A stretch of 48,414 nt of DNA. Source: Silene noctiflora (taxonomy: Eukaryota; Streptophyta; Magnoliopsida; Caryophyllales; Caryophyllaceae). Every line of letters starts with the position of its first letter. Positions within the stretch are counted from its first letter, which is position 1. This document shows positions 20,850 through 32,381 of the stretch, piece by piece. The notes under the pieces were generated by a model. That model saw only the letters and a program-made list of their open reading frames with translations, made no database searches and was not told where the DNA came from. Made by a program: the position numbers and the translations under genes. The DNA is taken from NCBI GenBank assembly GCA_009801015.1, contig VHZZ01001799.1, forward strand, positions 52,064 through 100,477. The letters are read 5' to 3'.

Positions 20850-23800
20850 ATGGAGGAAATTAGAGAAAAAAGTGAAGCAAGAGTAAAAAAGAAGACATTG
20901 AAAGCAGTACTTGAAGAGTGTCAAAGGGCTCTTGAATCTCTTAATGATGTTGTTGTTGATGATGATGATGATGATAAAGATATTAATGATGATGAAGAAA
21001 ATAAGTTAATAAATGTAAAAGAGAATTGCCCAGATTCTCCTTCTTGCTCAGATCCTCAGGCTGAAGAAGTAAGTTTTGATTTTTGATTTTTTTTTTTTGG
21101 TAATTTTAGTTTTGGTAAGTTTTATGTTTAATTTGATTGCAGTATGATTGATTGATTGATTGTTTTGATGAAGTTCAGGTGTTGAAAGTATTTGACTTTG
21201 ATTGTTGTTTGATTTGATAATCCTAGATGTTTGGTTTTGTGAGGAGTGTTGCTAATTAGTTTGGCTAAAGATAAGATTTTGTTGCTATTTGATGCAAAAT
21301 CCCTACCGATGCTAGGGCGCTACTGGGTGGTACTAATCTCGGTATCATCTTCTCATATGCCCTTATCTGTTGTATGTGAGAGGTACCAACCGGTGACGCT
21401 ATTTCATTTTCCATCGCCCGAAATTCATCTTCTTGTGATGGTGGTCAATTGTCATGATGCTGGTGTTTGTTGTTGTATGGTGGTGGACTGGTGGTGCTAA
21501 TAGTGTACCTACCAATCTACCATTAGCATATTGTTGAAGTTAATTAGATTACCCTAGTATCTCGAGGATTTCTGCAAACAGCAGGGTAGGGGATGATAAC
21601 CCAAAATGACTCTGTTTCGATTGATCCAAATTGAAAGTTGCTCAAGAACTGCATGGAATGATTGTTGCTTCATAATAAAAAGAAGTGCAACCAGTTATGT
21701 GAACCAGTTTAGTTCATATTCAAATAAGTGAAGAATAGCAAGTCTTTGGTTTGGGAAATGGAAATAGTTTAGAGTCCTGTAATCAAGCAATATTAGCAAC
21801 TTTATCTGGGTTTTCGATGTTGCAGCTGTGTGTCTTGATCAAGTCTAGGGTGAGAGGACCGGAATTCCTTGGAAAACTTGAAAGTGCTCAGTTTGCAGTT
21901 CAATCTGGTAACTCTGGTAACAATAAATATGGCGCCTTTCATTGTGTTTTTTCTTCTTAAAGTTCCCTTATTGATGAGATGGTTACTTTTGGTTGCAGAA
22001 GAGGGGAGTTCTTGGGATATGGTGGCTGATAATGATTTATGGGAAGGTAGTAATGTTGACGATGAAGAAGATTATGTTGTTGTCCGGCAAGAAGACATTG
22101 TTGATGGGATTGCTTGCTTCATGGCTGCATATTTGTTGTCTCTTAAAGAGACTAAGGTATGTATGCAAAATAAATACACTTTTGTGTTTGTAACAAGTGT
22201 TGTTCGCTGGATTAATTTTCGATGTCTGTTTGATAATTAAGAAAAATAGGAACCTTATTTACAGCAAATGAATTTTGAAGCAGTTCCTTACTTGAAGGAG
22301 ATTAGGTGGATGCTTTCTTGTAGTGAACTCATCTGAAGTAGTGGCCAAGTCCGAATTTCCGATTATTCACTATTTCAATCTGCTTTTTTGTGTTTAGAGC
22401 GCTAGAAGTCTCATACTTAAGGCTTGCTTGGATTGGGGGATTTGGAGGGTAAGGGAGGGGAGGGGGAGCAAGGGATATAAAATTCCCTTGTTTGGTTAGC
22501 AAAAGGGTGGATGACTGGAGGGAAATCGACGGGGGATAGTTTTGGAGGGATCCATTTTCCCTCCTCCACGGCTCCAAGGCAAATCAAAATTCCTCCACCA
22601 TAAGAAAGATTTGGAGGGAAGTTCTATCCAAACATCCATACTCCATTCCCCCTCTCCTTCTCTCCCCTCCCTTTCCTTTTCCTCTCTCTCTCCCTTCCCT
22701 CTCTTTCCCTCCTACTTTGCTATCCAAACGATCTTTAGGGCTCGGTTGGGATGGAGGGAATAAGAAATAGAGCTTTAAACAAGAAGAAATAAGGGAAGTT
22801 TGGTGATTGATTAGTGGTCGTTGTAGAGGTGGAAAGAGGAGGTTAGGGAGGAATCACTACCTCCTTATAGGGGTAATACATTGATTTGGAGGAGGTGGGT
22901 AACTATTACCCCTTAATCAAACAAATATTACTTTATCTTCCTCATTTGTATCTTCCGCTCCCATCACTTTTCTCCATTTTGTAGTTCATTTAAAAGCTCT
23001 ATTACCCTAGTAACAATTACCTCCGTCCCAAGCTAGGAGAGGAGTAATTGGCTAATTGCTTTGGTGTACATGTGTACGAGACAATAGATCAAAGGAAAGT
23101 AGGATGTTGGTCCATTGGGTAAAGGAAGGAGATGAAGAGGGCGCAATAGTTGTTCTTCAAAGACGTATTTCCTATTTACTAACCCCCTAAGATAAGCATT
23201 ACCCTCATGTGGAAGTAATAGTTCCCTCACTGGGACTTCATCCCCCTACGCCACCTTTTCACAACTATCACTTCCACCTTTTTGTTTACCTACAGTAGTT
23301 GCCGTCAATCCAAGTGAATCCTTATATGCTTTTTGTTTTTTTGGGATGAGAATGGAGTGGTGCTTTTGTGACTGAAATTTTTGGAACTCATAATTGGTAC
23401 CTGGAAATTGGAATAAATGGCTTCCTTTCTTTTATTCTTTCGAAGAGTGGAATCAAATTCCCGTCTATTACTAAGTCGGAGAAATAGATCTATTGTTTTA
23501 TTTTCATGGTATTTTCTTCCAGTTTGGCGGTTAGTACTGTTATGATTCTACAGAAGCTTAACTGCTTCTTATCAATCTTGCAGGACCTGGCTCCTAACAA
23601 ACTCCAAGACGGTGAGTTTGGCTTTTTCTCGATTGTTTTCATATATTGTCATCCTATATTCCCAGTCTCCCATCATTTTAGTGATTACGTCCCATTTACC
23701 TTTATTCTGTGAGGGTGGAGTTAAATAGTGGTTCATAAATCATGATTGTAATAGAGAGAAAGTTCCTTTGGTAATTGGTGTTGTGCCTATGGAGGAATAA

Positions 23801-24115
23801 CTAGTTTTATTCAATTACTCTGTAGCTCTAAGCAAGACATTTTCGTTAAAGAAAAGGAAGGGAAAGCTTCGGAAAGCATTAGATGGAACGAAAGTCATTT
23901 ACAATGTTGCTTCTTGGAGTGCAACTGCAATCGGGTATGCCAATATAATTTCAGATGGACATTGATTTTTTCCTGTGTGCTTTCTCCGTAGTACTAGTCA
24001 CTCACTAGTTTGCTGAAAAAATGGTGGATACAGGATTTACCAGAATCCTGCACTCCTGGGAGCCGCTTCAACAGCCTTCTGGACCTCATGCCGGGTCATA
24101 TCAAGACTTTTCTGA
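20850..24115 (+). CDS. Conserved plant protein of unknown function, six exons
   Basis: Exons by GT-AG and frame: 20850-21068, 21826-21907 (or to 21916), 21999-22156, 23584-23611, 23826-23934, 24034-24115; 678 or 687 coding bases, 225 or 228 residues, stop TGA. The N-terminus is a charged helix (EECQRALESLND) followed by an Asp/Glu run encoded by GAT repeats (residues 37-49). Exon 2 gives LIKSRVRGPEFLGKLESAQ, exon 3 SSWDMVADNDLW, then DYVVVRQEDIVDGIACFMAA, and exons 4-6 DLAPNKLQDALSKTFSLKKR, VIYNVASWSATAIG and YQNPALLGAASTAFWTSCRV. I know this pattern from unnamed plant proteins but not a function. The C-terminal 40 residues are hydrophobic with small residues and could associate with membranes; that is inference. 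Two GTAA donors 9 bases apart at the exon 2 end keep frame and offer alternative splicing. Confidence 0.8.
22420..22734. mobile_element. Tourist-like MITE in intron 3, TTA duplication
   Basis: 315 bp, flanked by TTA on both sides (22417-22419 and 22735-22737). Ends: AGGCTTGCTTGGATTG on the left, CTATCCAAACGATCT on the right. The interior is G-rich on the left (GGGAGGGG) and C/T-rich on the right, a long imperfect foldback. Confidence 0.7.
22738..23036. repeat. Second foldback element abutting the first in intron 3
   Basis: GGCTCGGTTGGGATGGAGGG followed by AATAGAGCTTT on the left mirrors AAAGCTCTATTACC...CCTCCGTCCCAAGCTAG on the right. It begins immediately after the previous element's TTA. 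No clean duplication of its own was found. Confidence 0.55.
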
Positions 24116-24789
24116 GTCATTCCACTCGGTTTGGAGAAGCTCACGAGGGCAAACCCTGCTTACTTGTGCTCTTTTGAATGTTTCTTCTCGCCGATTGTAG
24201 ATAACAAATTGCATTCTTTTGCGTGATAGATTCATCGCTCCAGTATAGTCTGATTATGTAAATATGTCAATTTGGTTCATCTGTTGCGGCATGTAAGGTG
24301 CTTAACATCATACATTTTCCACTTCCGCAGAGAAACCTGGACTTGTGTTTTCTTTAGTAAGACGAGGCACAAGACTAGTACCATACACTTGTAAGTTCTT
24401 CGGAATCTTTTTGTCACAGGACCCCTGCCCTAAAGCCGCTACAATACTACAACATTATCGTTCTAATTATGGTAAAGGCGCCAGTATTATCATTGGATGA
24501 CTAGTGGACCAAAATGCAAGTGTAGACCATTCTACATACTAAAAGCATTCTCAAAACAATAAAGTGAAAAAATGTCGGAGATAATGCTATCAAAATAGAA
24601 TAAGTAAACAATTGATCGGAAGGAAACTTCATTGCACCGTTGAAATTAATTAAATTTTGAGCCGACTTTTTTTTAGTACGAATAGTCTAGTAGATTCTCA
24701 GTTAGTGTATTTTACATATTTTGCTTGCTCCACAAATCACGGGAATGGATAGGAACTTGTCTCTCCATTTCTAAAATGAACTCATATAT
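24116..24789 (+). other. Probable 3' UTR, then intergenic
   Basis: The first few hundred bases should be the 3' UTR of the gene ending at 24115. No clear polyadenylation hexamer stands out, and no other gene is seen. Confidence 0.4.
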
Positions 24790-24858
24790 TCCTCCCTCCG
24801 TCTCCCTCATTTATTTGCTTTACAAAATGACAAACAAATGATTATAATGAAGGGAGTA
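24790..24858. repeat. Very short Stowaway-like MITE, about 70 bp
   Basis: CTCCCTCCGTCTCCCTCATT on the left; the right CAAACAAATGATTATAATG then AAGGGAG is its complement. Little more than the two TIRs remains. Confidence 0.55.
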
Positions 24859-25270
24859 GTAAACACAGACAAGCCGTTTTTTCTATTTTAATCCACTTAT
24901 TACCAAATCCCTTAAATCTCTGTCAAACCTATTAATAAACACAAGTTTATCACTGAGAAATGCGATCACTTTATAATAAAATGTATCGTTATTTAATAAA
25001 TAAGAATTCGTAGATGATTACTTTTTATTATAAAATAATCATATTTCCTACGTTGCAATTTATGACCCGTCACAAGAGAAATTAAACTGGGTATAAAGTG
25101 AAATCGACAAAGTCAAATAATTTAGAAACGGGTCCACATACTTAATTACTTTGGTATAGCTTTGCTTACCTAGTTGTGTATCCTAAAACCTATATTTAGG
25201 GACAAAATCGAATATAACATGGAGAGGTGTTCAGTAATTACATGGTCCCAAAATAATAATCTACTACTAT

Positions 25271-25461
25271 CTCCTATTCTATATTTTCTTTCCCTTTCCT
25301 TTTTTAACAATAAATAAGAGAGTAGATTTAGACCACACAAAATATACTACTCCACATACTTTTGAATTTGGACCACACAAATCATTCCAAAAAAGGAAAT
25401 AGGAAAAAAACTCGAATAACCGAATAAGGAAATAGGGAAGAAAATATAGAATATGAGGGAG
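25271..25461. repeat. Stowaway-like MITE
   Basis: CTCCTATTCTATATTTTC on the left and GAAAATATAGAATATGAGGG on the right are near-perfect complements. Length about 190 bp. Confidence 0.6.
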
Positions 25462-25465
25462 TAAT

Positions 25466-25684
25466 TTGAAGTGTTTGGTTAATGACATATTCAGATAGCA
25501 TATTGACCGAAATCTATTGTTTTTGAATATGCTACTAATAGCAGAATATTATGTTACCAAACACGTTTTCTTAATTCTGCTAATTTAATTCGATGGTCAA
25601 ACCTGCTACTAAAATCTGTCAACCGTATTCTGCTAATGTTATCAGCTATTGTAAATTTGCTTCTGCCGTTTGCCAAACAGGGCC
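25466..25684. repeat. Tourist-like element, relative of 2642-3193
   Basis: GTGTTTGGTTAATGACATAT on the left and GCCGTTTGCCAAACAGGGCC on the right. The interior repeats TCTGCTAAT/ATTAGCAGA words, as in the copy at 2642-3193. Confidence 0.5.
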
Positions 25685-26273
25685 TATACCTTTTAGGGAA
25701 ATTTCGTAATATAAAGTTACAAAGGTCGACATAGCAGTAGTAACATGGTACATTTAGTATAATCTTTCTGTCTCGATTATTTGTTTACCTTAATTAAAAT
25801 ATCGAAAATACCTCTTACAACTTACAAGACATTAAAAAGACAAATAAATGATTGAGACAAACATAATATTTAACACATTCAAACTCCGTACTTTATGAAA
25901 ACTTGACAACCAATTGAATCAATTTCTGAAGGTTGTAGTTAGAAGAGGTCGATGATAAATTGATATAATGGCCTAGCTAAATTGACAAAAGGGTTCATTG
26001 ATGAGGTTGTCGATTGAATTTGAGAGCCACAATTTTAAAAGGGTGTTAATTCTCCTAATACATATTTTACTCGATACAATACAACATTTCTAAATGTACT
26101 GGATTGAGTAAAAAAATGTATCCTGAAAATAAACTACCTTTTAAAAATGAGTTGTTGACGTTTTAAATAATACTCGTAAGAAAAAATAAAATTTCGGTAG
26201 CTAATGATATTCAATTTGGACATTCAACTAACAAATAAATAAGACAAACTAGTATTAATGTGTTGTATCGTTG
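25685..26273. other. Intergenic with Stowaway-like ends
   Basis: CTCGATTATTTGTTTACC at about 25773 and CAAATAAATGATTGAGAC at about 25841 bound a possible Stowaway-like element of about 100 bp. Nothing else is recognised. Confidence 0.4.
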
Positions 26274-26722
26274 CTAGTTTAGACCATGTATAACATGCAC
26301 GGTATATAGAGTTTGTTATTTTTAACATACTATTTGTATAATTTTTTTTTTTTTTTTTGGTTCAAATGAGCGCACTATGCCAAGGGTGAGAATCGAACCC
26401 CAACTTCATGATCGGGGTAAGAGAGCTCTTACCACTTGAGCTAGCTCTTGTTCTCACTATTTGTATAAAATTGGTAACTCACTAACTATTCGCATTTTTT
26501 ATCATTATATTTTGCTTTGAGAAAAAAATGTTTTTACTGAAAATTAATCAAGAGAATTATGTAATGTGTTGAAATATATTTTAATGAAGATATTTTTTTT
26601 TTATACGACAAACCCAATGATTTCAATTTATAAATTTTCTCATTTTCTTGTCAATGGCAGTTTACAATTTCGTTTTATACCGAGTATGAGTCAAATCATT
26701 CTCAAATAATAACATCAATAAA
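26274..26722 (-). mobile_element. Helitron derivative, 5'-truncated, SINE-interrupted
   Basis: The right-hand Helitron terminus is present (CTAG at 26274-26277, then the CCGTGCATG...TACATGG hairpin on the minus strand). Homology to the copy at 765-1336 runs to about 26722 and stops, so the TC end is missing. A SINE sits inside at 26342-26455. Confidence 0.6.
26342..26455 (-). mobile_element. tRNA-derived SINE with 13-bp target duplication
   Basis: On the minus strand, TAGCTCAAGTGGTAAGAGC is a box A/D-arm and GGGGTTCGATTCTCACC a box B/T-arm, followed by a 17-base A tail (T run 26342-26358). Perfect 13-bp duplications ACTATTTGTATAA flank it (26329-26341 and 26456-26468). The element interrupts the Helitron copy. 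Confidence 0.85.
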
Positions 26723-27570
26723 AGAAAATGCATTTTGTAGCTAAGAGAAAATGATCGAATTATTATGAAACCTTTATATTTTAATCTAGATTCGAGTTAG
26801 GTAGGCAATTAGGGTTGTAAAACTCTCCATCATGAATTTTAACATTGTTGCATTCTCAAGGCTTGAACTTAACCTAAGTCAAAACAACAGCTCAATACCA
26901 GTTAATCTAAATGCTTCGTAGGTTGATTATGAAATTAAACCTTTTGAATTTGCTAACTAATAGATGGATTTGTGCATTGAGTTCGTATAAGTTGATCCCG
27001 TCGACAACAATGTATAATTCCCTCGCCGCGAGTACACTCACGAAGAAATAAACCGCTAGTTAAAGAATCTAATCCATTTCTATAAGCAAGATTGAACCCC
27101 TAAACCCCTGACATCATGGTTAAGCGATAAGGTGATGAAATCATGGTTGTATCATTCAACGCAAAAGCATAAAATAAAAGCAATAAATGCATGTATCGAT
27201 TAAAAGGCAGGAAGAGTACTGAAAACACAAGAATAGAACAAGCAAAAGACAGACCTGCAAAAATTGGGAGCTTCAGAATAAGGTATGCTGAATACTCACA
27301 ATCATCATTCATATCCAACACCTAACATTTAATTATTTCACGGACGTTACATTATGTTTTGTTTCGTTTATTTTATGTCAAATTTATAGTTATAGAATAT
27401 ATGGCAATACCCACGGATCACATGCCTTACATATGACTTGGATGACATGAGCCCTCACTCATATCATTTTCGATTTCAAATTTTAACCACCAAAATTTAC
27501 GGATCCATATTTACCGAGAAACGTAGGTTAAAGATGACTTCTCGAGTTACTTAATTAGGTTTGGCAGTAT
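26723..27570. other. Intergenic, no gene recognised
   Basis: A 73-codon minus-strand frame at 27100-27321 has no known domain. Its hydrophobic content is not enough to call a gene. Confidence 0.4.
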
Positions 27571-27794
27571 TGTTGGATCTGTGTCATGAATCTGTTAGTC
27601 GTTGGTTCGAACGACTATGATGGTATCCATTAAGCAGTTTGGCTTAGGGTTATATCTTTTGGCTATTTTTAGGTTATTCTGTATTAGATCTTAGAGCGGA
27701 GTACTATATAAACTCTCTAAGCCGGTCTCACCATACCAGTTATGAATATCATAACAATTTGAATCTCAATCTGAAAGCTGTATTGCTTCTTACA
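27571..27794 (+). mobile_element. Possible solo LTR, 224 bp
   Basis: Starts TGTTGGATCTGTGTC and ends TTGCTTCTTACA, so TG...CA. It has a TATA-like CTATATAAACTCTC at about 27704 in the expected promoter position. Flanks (AGTAT and ATATC) are not a clean 5-bp duplication, and no primer-binding site follows. An old solo LTR of a Copia or TRIM element is the best reading. Confidence 0.4.
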
Positions 27795-29065
27795 ATATCA
27801 TTAAAACTCTCATCCCTTATGCCATGTAGACGTAAATAAATCACAGTTAGTGAACCACGTAAATATGTGTTGCTTTCTTTATCGTTCTTTATTTATCTTT
27901 TTTTACGTCTGTTTAAGTATAATCATATTCACAATATATGTTACGTTAATAAAGTTGGAGAGTCACATTATACTATTACGAAGTACATATCAATGATATA
28001 GTGTATTATGTATACTAATTATTGTAGTATTGAAATTCAGTATCTAGCTACTACTTCTATTAGATATGACGGTAACATTTAATATATAGTTGATCGTAAT
28101 GTTTTTTCATTTTTAGTTTGTGCTATCGTAATTTGTTGAATACAAATAATGAAAGGGTAATGTTAAATACAGCCCATTAAGTTAGTTGGATAAAATAATA
28201 ATTTCATTATTTTACATTAATCTTTGGTTTAGAATTTCACTTTAATCCAATATATACACTAGAGCTAAATTATTCCACAATATTTAACAAAATATAGAGG
28301 AGTATTGCATTGAAGATCATGTATGCAACATTGAAACTAAGGGAGGTTAGCAAGGACAATCGTCTCCTAAAAAATGAAACACTTTCGATTTTTAGTTTTA
28401 AATTTTCAATTTTTAATTAAAGTTCGCAGTCTGAAAATTTACGCCTCTCCTAATAAAAAGTCTTGACTACTTAATTTGTTATTTTTACGTGTTAAATAAA
28501 GTGCAAGGACATTATAATATATGAGGTAGGATGATTTGAAGCAGTCGTCACTTATTATCACGATACCATTGTCTTAATCACTCCGCGTACAATATTGCTA
28601 GTCCAAATAGAGATCACATCAAACTAACATCAAGTACTTTTAAGGGTCTTAGACCAAAAAGATAAAGTCTCTTAAGATCAGTTGGGAAGAGGCAGGGCAA
28701 TCAGGTGTTGTACTCGTGTTTCTTCTTAAAAAACAGTGAAATGAAAACTTTAAGAACGTACATTTCATATATTTTACTCTGTCTCATGCATCTCAAGGAA
28801 TTTGAGGGTAAAAAAATAATATTAATGCATGGGGTGGTAAAAAAGGTAGAATTATTCAAAGAATATAAGGTAAGGTAAGATAAGATGAAAAAGGGTTAAG
28901 AGTTTTGTGCCAAATGTGATGTATAATAATCCTTTAAAAGTTCTCTTTTTGGTCAGTCACAAAGTTCACAAATTAAAGCCATTTTCTTTAAGCAAGCATG
29001 TGTATATGAAACGAATGCGAGGATGAGCATCCAATGTCGTATATATGTATCATGTTTTGGATATC
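27795..29065. other. Intergenic, no gene seen
   Basis: AT-rich; only short frames. No repeat with clear boundaries was recognised. Confidence 0.4.
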
Positions 29066-29230
29066 GGTTTTTCTAATGTATGTTCGATGAGCACATATTA
29101 ATAACCTAGACGTGGAAATGTTCACGAGATATTTTCATGAGATATATGTTCAATTATAATTTCATTTTTACCATAATTAGCAAGAAAAACCGTTTATTTT
29201 TAGCATAATACAGCACACGTTAGAAAAACG
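29066..29230. repeat. MITE sharing the GGTTTTTCTAA terminus
   Basis: GGTTTTTCTAATGTATG on the left; CACACGTTAGAAAAAC on the right is its complement. These tips match those of 12499-13054 and 35938-36076. Confidence 0.5.
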
Positions 29231-31449
29231 TTTATTTTTACTATTTGTAACGCCAATTAATTAGAGTGCGTGGTGATCAATTGATTTTTCATCTATTGGA
29301 TAATGAAATGTTAGCCGTTGGAATGAGTGATAATAAGATGATGTGATGTAGTAATATGATTTAAAAGATTATGTTTCTTTTGGTAGATGCTTAGTAAATC
29401 CTAGTCCAAGTAAAAAAAAATTACGAAATTATGCCAATATGGTATTCGAAGTTGTCAAGTTGCTGAGATTGATGTAGTTTTTAATTACTTCCATTTTATC
29501 AATTAGGTCAAGATTTGCTTGATGTGATTATTATCCTCAAGACCGTCAAATAAATTTGAGAGATTCAATTTTAAAAGATCGTTTGAGGCATATGTTATAC
29601 AAATACTCTTTAGAGTATATTATTGTAATAAATGGTACTCGGATGTGACATTTAGTTATGAAATTAGACTCTAAATTTCCATAACCTTTTGAAGTTGGTA
29701 TTAGACAACAACCCTGATCATCTTGTTAATCATCGTCCACTATTATGAATTCTCGAGTGTTTTGTTTGTTATTTTTCCGATATAATGTCTTACTCACATG
29801 TCGCAATGATATAATCTTTATAAGATTCGAATTTATATACAACGTTGTCCGACAAGATAAATTAAACCTGACTTATTGCATAATCGACTCAACATTCTTA
29901 ATAAATATTCATATTTCTCGGTCTAATCGAATTTGTAACCTTTTACCATTGTAAAATTATCTAACATAAGAATTTGTAACAATTATAAGTTTACATTATT
30001 CTAGTTGAGATTATACGTAGGTCAGTATATGAGAAACTAATCCGTCAAAAACAAGAATTTCCCTATATAGGAATAATAATGTATGAAATCATGGCTCGAA
30101 GATGAACATGATTTACGTTTCAATGTCTCATATTAATTAGTTAAATGTTTAGTTAAATGTCTCATATAGTATAATTTTGTTGGGAAGGAGGTCCACAGGG
30201 CACAGACACATTTATGCTTGTTTCTCAAGACAACATTAATGAGCTATACAAGATAGTACATAGACAACAAGTTGAGATAGTACTTAAACAAATGACTGAT
30301 AAAAAGTTAAACAACCGTACCCAAGATTAGACTTCGAAATCTGTAAAGTTCTTCTTCAACTTGTTAAATTAACAGTAAACAATGTTAAATTAATAGGACG
30401 TGATAAGTACTCGTAATTCGCATATATAATTAGTGAAAGACTCCCAAGTGGAAGACTGTTGTATGTGCGACGAGAAAAATGTGACCATTTTTTTACTAAA
30501 TAGCGACAGTTTGGGTTAAATAGTGATCTCGTTTCACGACTGAAAGATGACCAATTTTTCAAAGTGGTTATTATTTACTCAAAAGTGTTCAACATTTTGC
30601 CGAGATACGTGAAAAAGACCGTCATACTATAGAACTGTTGTATTTAGAAAATGATATTCCGTGTTATTTATATTATTAAGTGTAAGGCATGCAAATTCCC
30701 ATAATGCAAGGCAAGAAATTAAAAATTGTGATTCCTGAAAAATGCTCAGTGGAATACTCGTATATTCCAGTATTTTACAAGTTTTTAATTGTTGAAATTA
30801 AGGTAAAAATGAGGCATATTTCTGTCGTACTATATTTCTAATTTTCTACGTAACTTTATTAGCTAGACACAAAAATAGTACTCAATGAGATCTAATCTTA
30901 ACGATGTTATGTTAAATTGTTCGCACATGTACAATACGAGGTAAAATACTAATGTCTCAAATAATTTTTCAAATTAATTAGGTGTATTATTTGCGAATAT
31001 ATAATGTCATATTTGTTTTGAGTTAATGGACTATTCGTCACTAATATTTTTCGGTGTGATTGATTATTGCTTGTCATTTTTCAAAATGAAATAAAATGAA
31101 ATGAATCTTATACTTCATATAATACAAATTTAAATAAGTTGACCTCAGGAAATATAACGGGAATATTGAAATTCCAAATATTAAAGGATGTTTAGACGAT
31201 TTTTTTCTTTTCTAAATACCGATAATTTTGAACCCGTATTGTTAATCAATCCTTGCATCATTGTCACCCTTGGCCTAAGTACATAAATTTCTTACAATTC
31301 ATAATATAAGCATAATATTGTCCAGTCTTCACATGATTAGAGACCAATGCAAGGACGTACAAATGACCATCATATTCAAATAAAAACCCAATTACCCAAG
31401 TCGATAGTCGAAACAACATGCAATTACTAAATAGGGACAATAATAATAA
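29231..31449. other. Gene desert, about 2.2 kb
   Basis: The open frames present (68-69 codons at 29745 and 30356) have no domain or splice context. Nothing else is recognised. Confidence 0.4.
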
Positions 31450-31484
31450 AATTAATTAATTAATTAATTAATTAATTAATTAAT
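31450..31484. repeat. (AATT)n microsatellite
   Basis: Uninterrupted TTAA/AATT tetranucleotides, about 8 to 9 units. Confidence 0.9.
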
Positions 31485-31817
31485 ACTTTTCAAAGATATA
31501 AAAACTCTGAAAAGGGTAAATAAAAAGCTTGTAAAAGGTAAAAAAAAGTGACCTCTCTAGGCTTTGTGGATTCTCTTTGTCAAGGTACAAACTCCTTTTT
31601 CCTCTCACACAAAATTTTTGCTACTAACTTTTAGATTTTCTGATTTCATCATTGATTTGAAGCTTTGACTTAGACCAACATAAATTTTTTGGGAGGAAAA
31701 AAATTGAAAAATAAAATAATGGTGAACAGAAATTGTCTTGAACTTTTGAGCCGTTATTTTTATTAAATTTATTATTACAAATATAGTAAAAATAAAAAAT
31801 ATACTCCATTGTTAATT

Positions 31818-32381
31818 AAAGTTTAGAACCCACGCAATAAATTCACGGTAGATAGAGTTTTTTATTTTTGATAAATTAATTGTATATTAGTGGTATTTTG
31901 TTAATTGTTTATATTTATGGTCATTGTATTTTGCTTTGAGAAAAATTAAAAGTTGTAACTCACAATTAATCAAGAGAAGTAAGTAATATGCTGAAATATA
32001 TTTTAAATAAAATATTTTTTTTAATACCACAAAATTAATGATTTCAATCTTTAAAAGCTCTTAATTTTTTTTGTCACAAAATTTTTGTTTTATATGTAAT
32101 ATGAGTTAAGTCATTCTCAAATAATAGTATCAAATATAAGATTTAGCCATTTATAGTTTTATATAAATTTTATTTATATTTTAATTAAGGAATTATAATT
32201 TAGACTTTTGTGAAAATAATATAATTTGATAAAAAAAATTAATTTTAATGAAATAAAATATATTAATTAGTTTCCTTGTTTAGTAAATGCATGCATTTAA
32301 TGTAACTAACTTCCTTCTTTAGAAAAATGCTTTTTAGAGAGAAAATTGGTGAGATTACGTATTCTTTTAATAAATAGTTGA
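31818..32381 (-). mobile_element. Helitron derivative, third copy
   Basis: Aligns along its length with 765-1336: GTTTAGAACCC next to the hairpin region, then ATAATATAATTTGA, TTAGTAAATGCA and a right end TATTCTTTTAATAAATAG. The CTAG terminus is degraded to AAAG and the hairpin is imperfect, so this copy is older. Confidence 0.6.

Noticed and set aside
26359..26455. A functional tRNA gene
   Set aside because: It is bounded by a poly(A) tail and a 13-bp target duplication, so it is a SINE.
27100..27321. 73-codon hydrophobic minus-strand frame as a gene
   Set aside because: No known domain, no neighbouring exons, and AT-rich DNA often yields hydrophobic frames.
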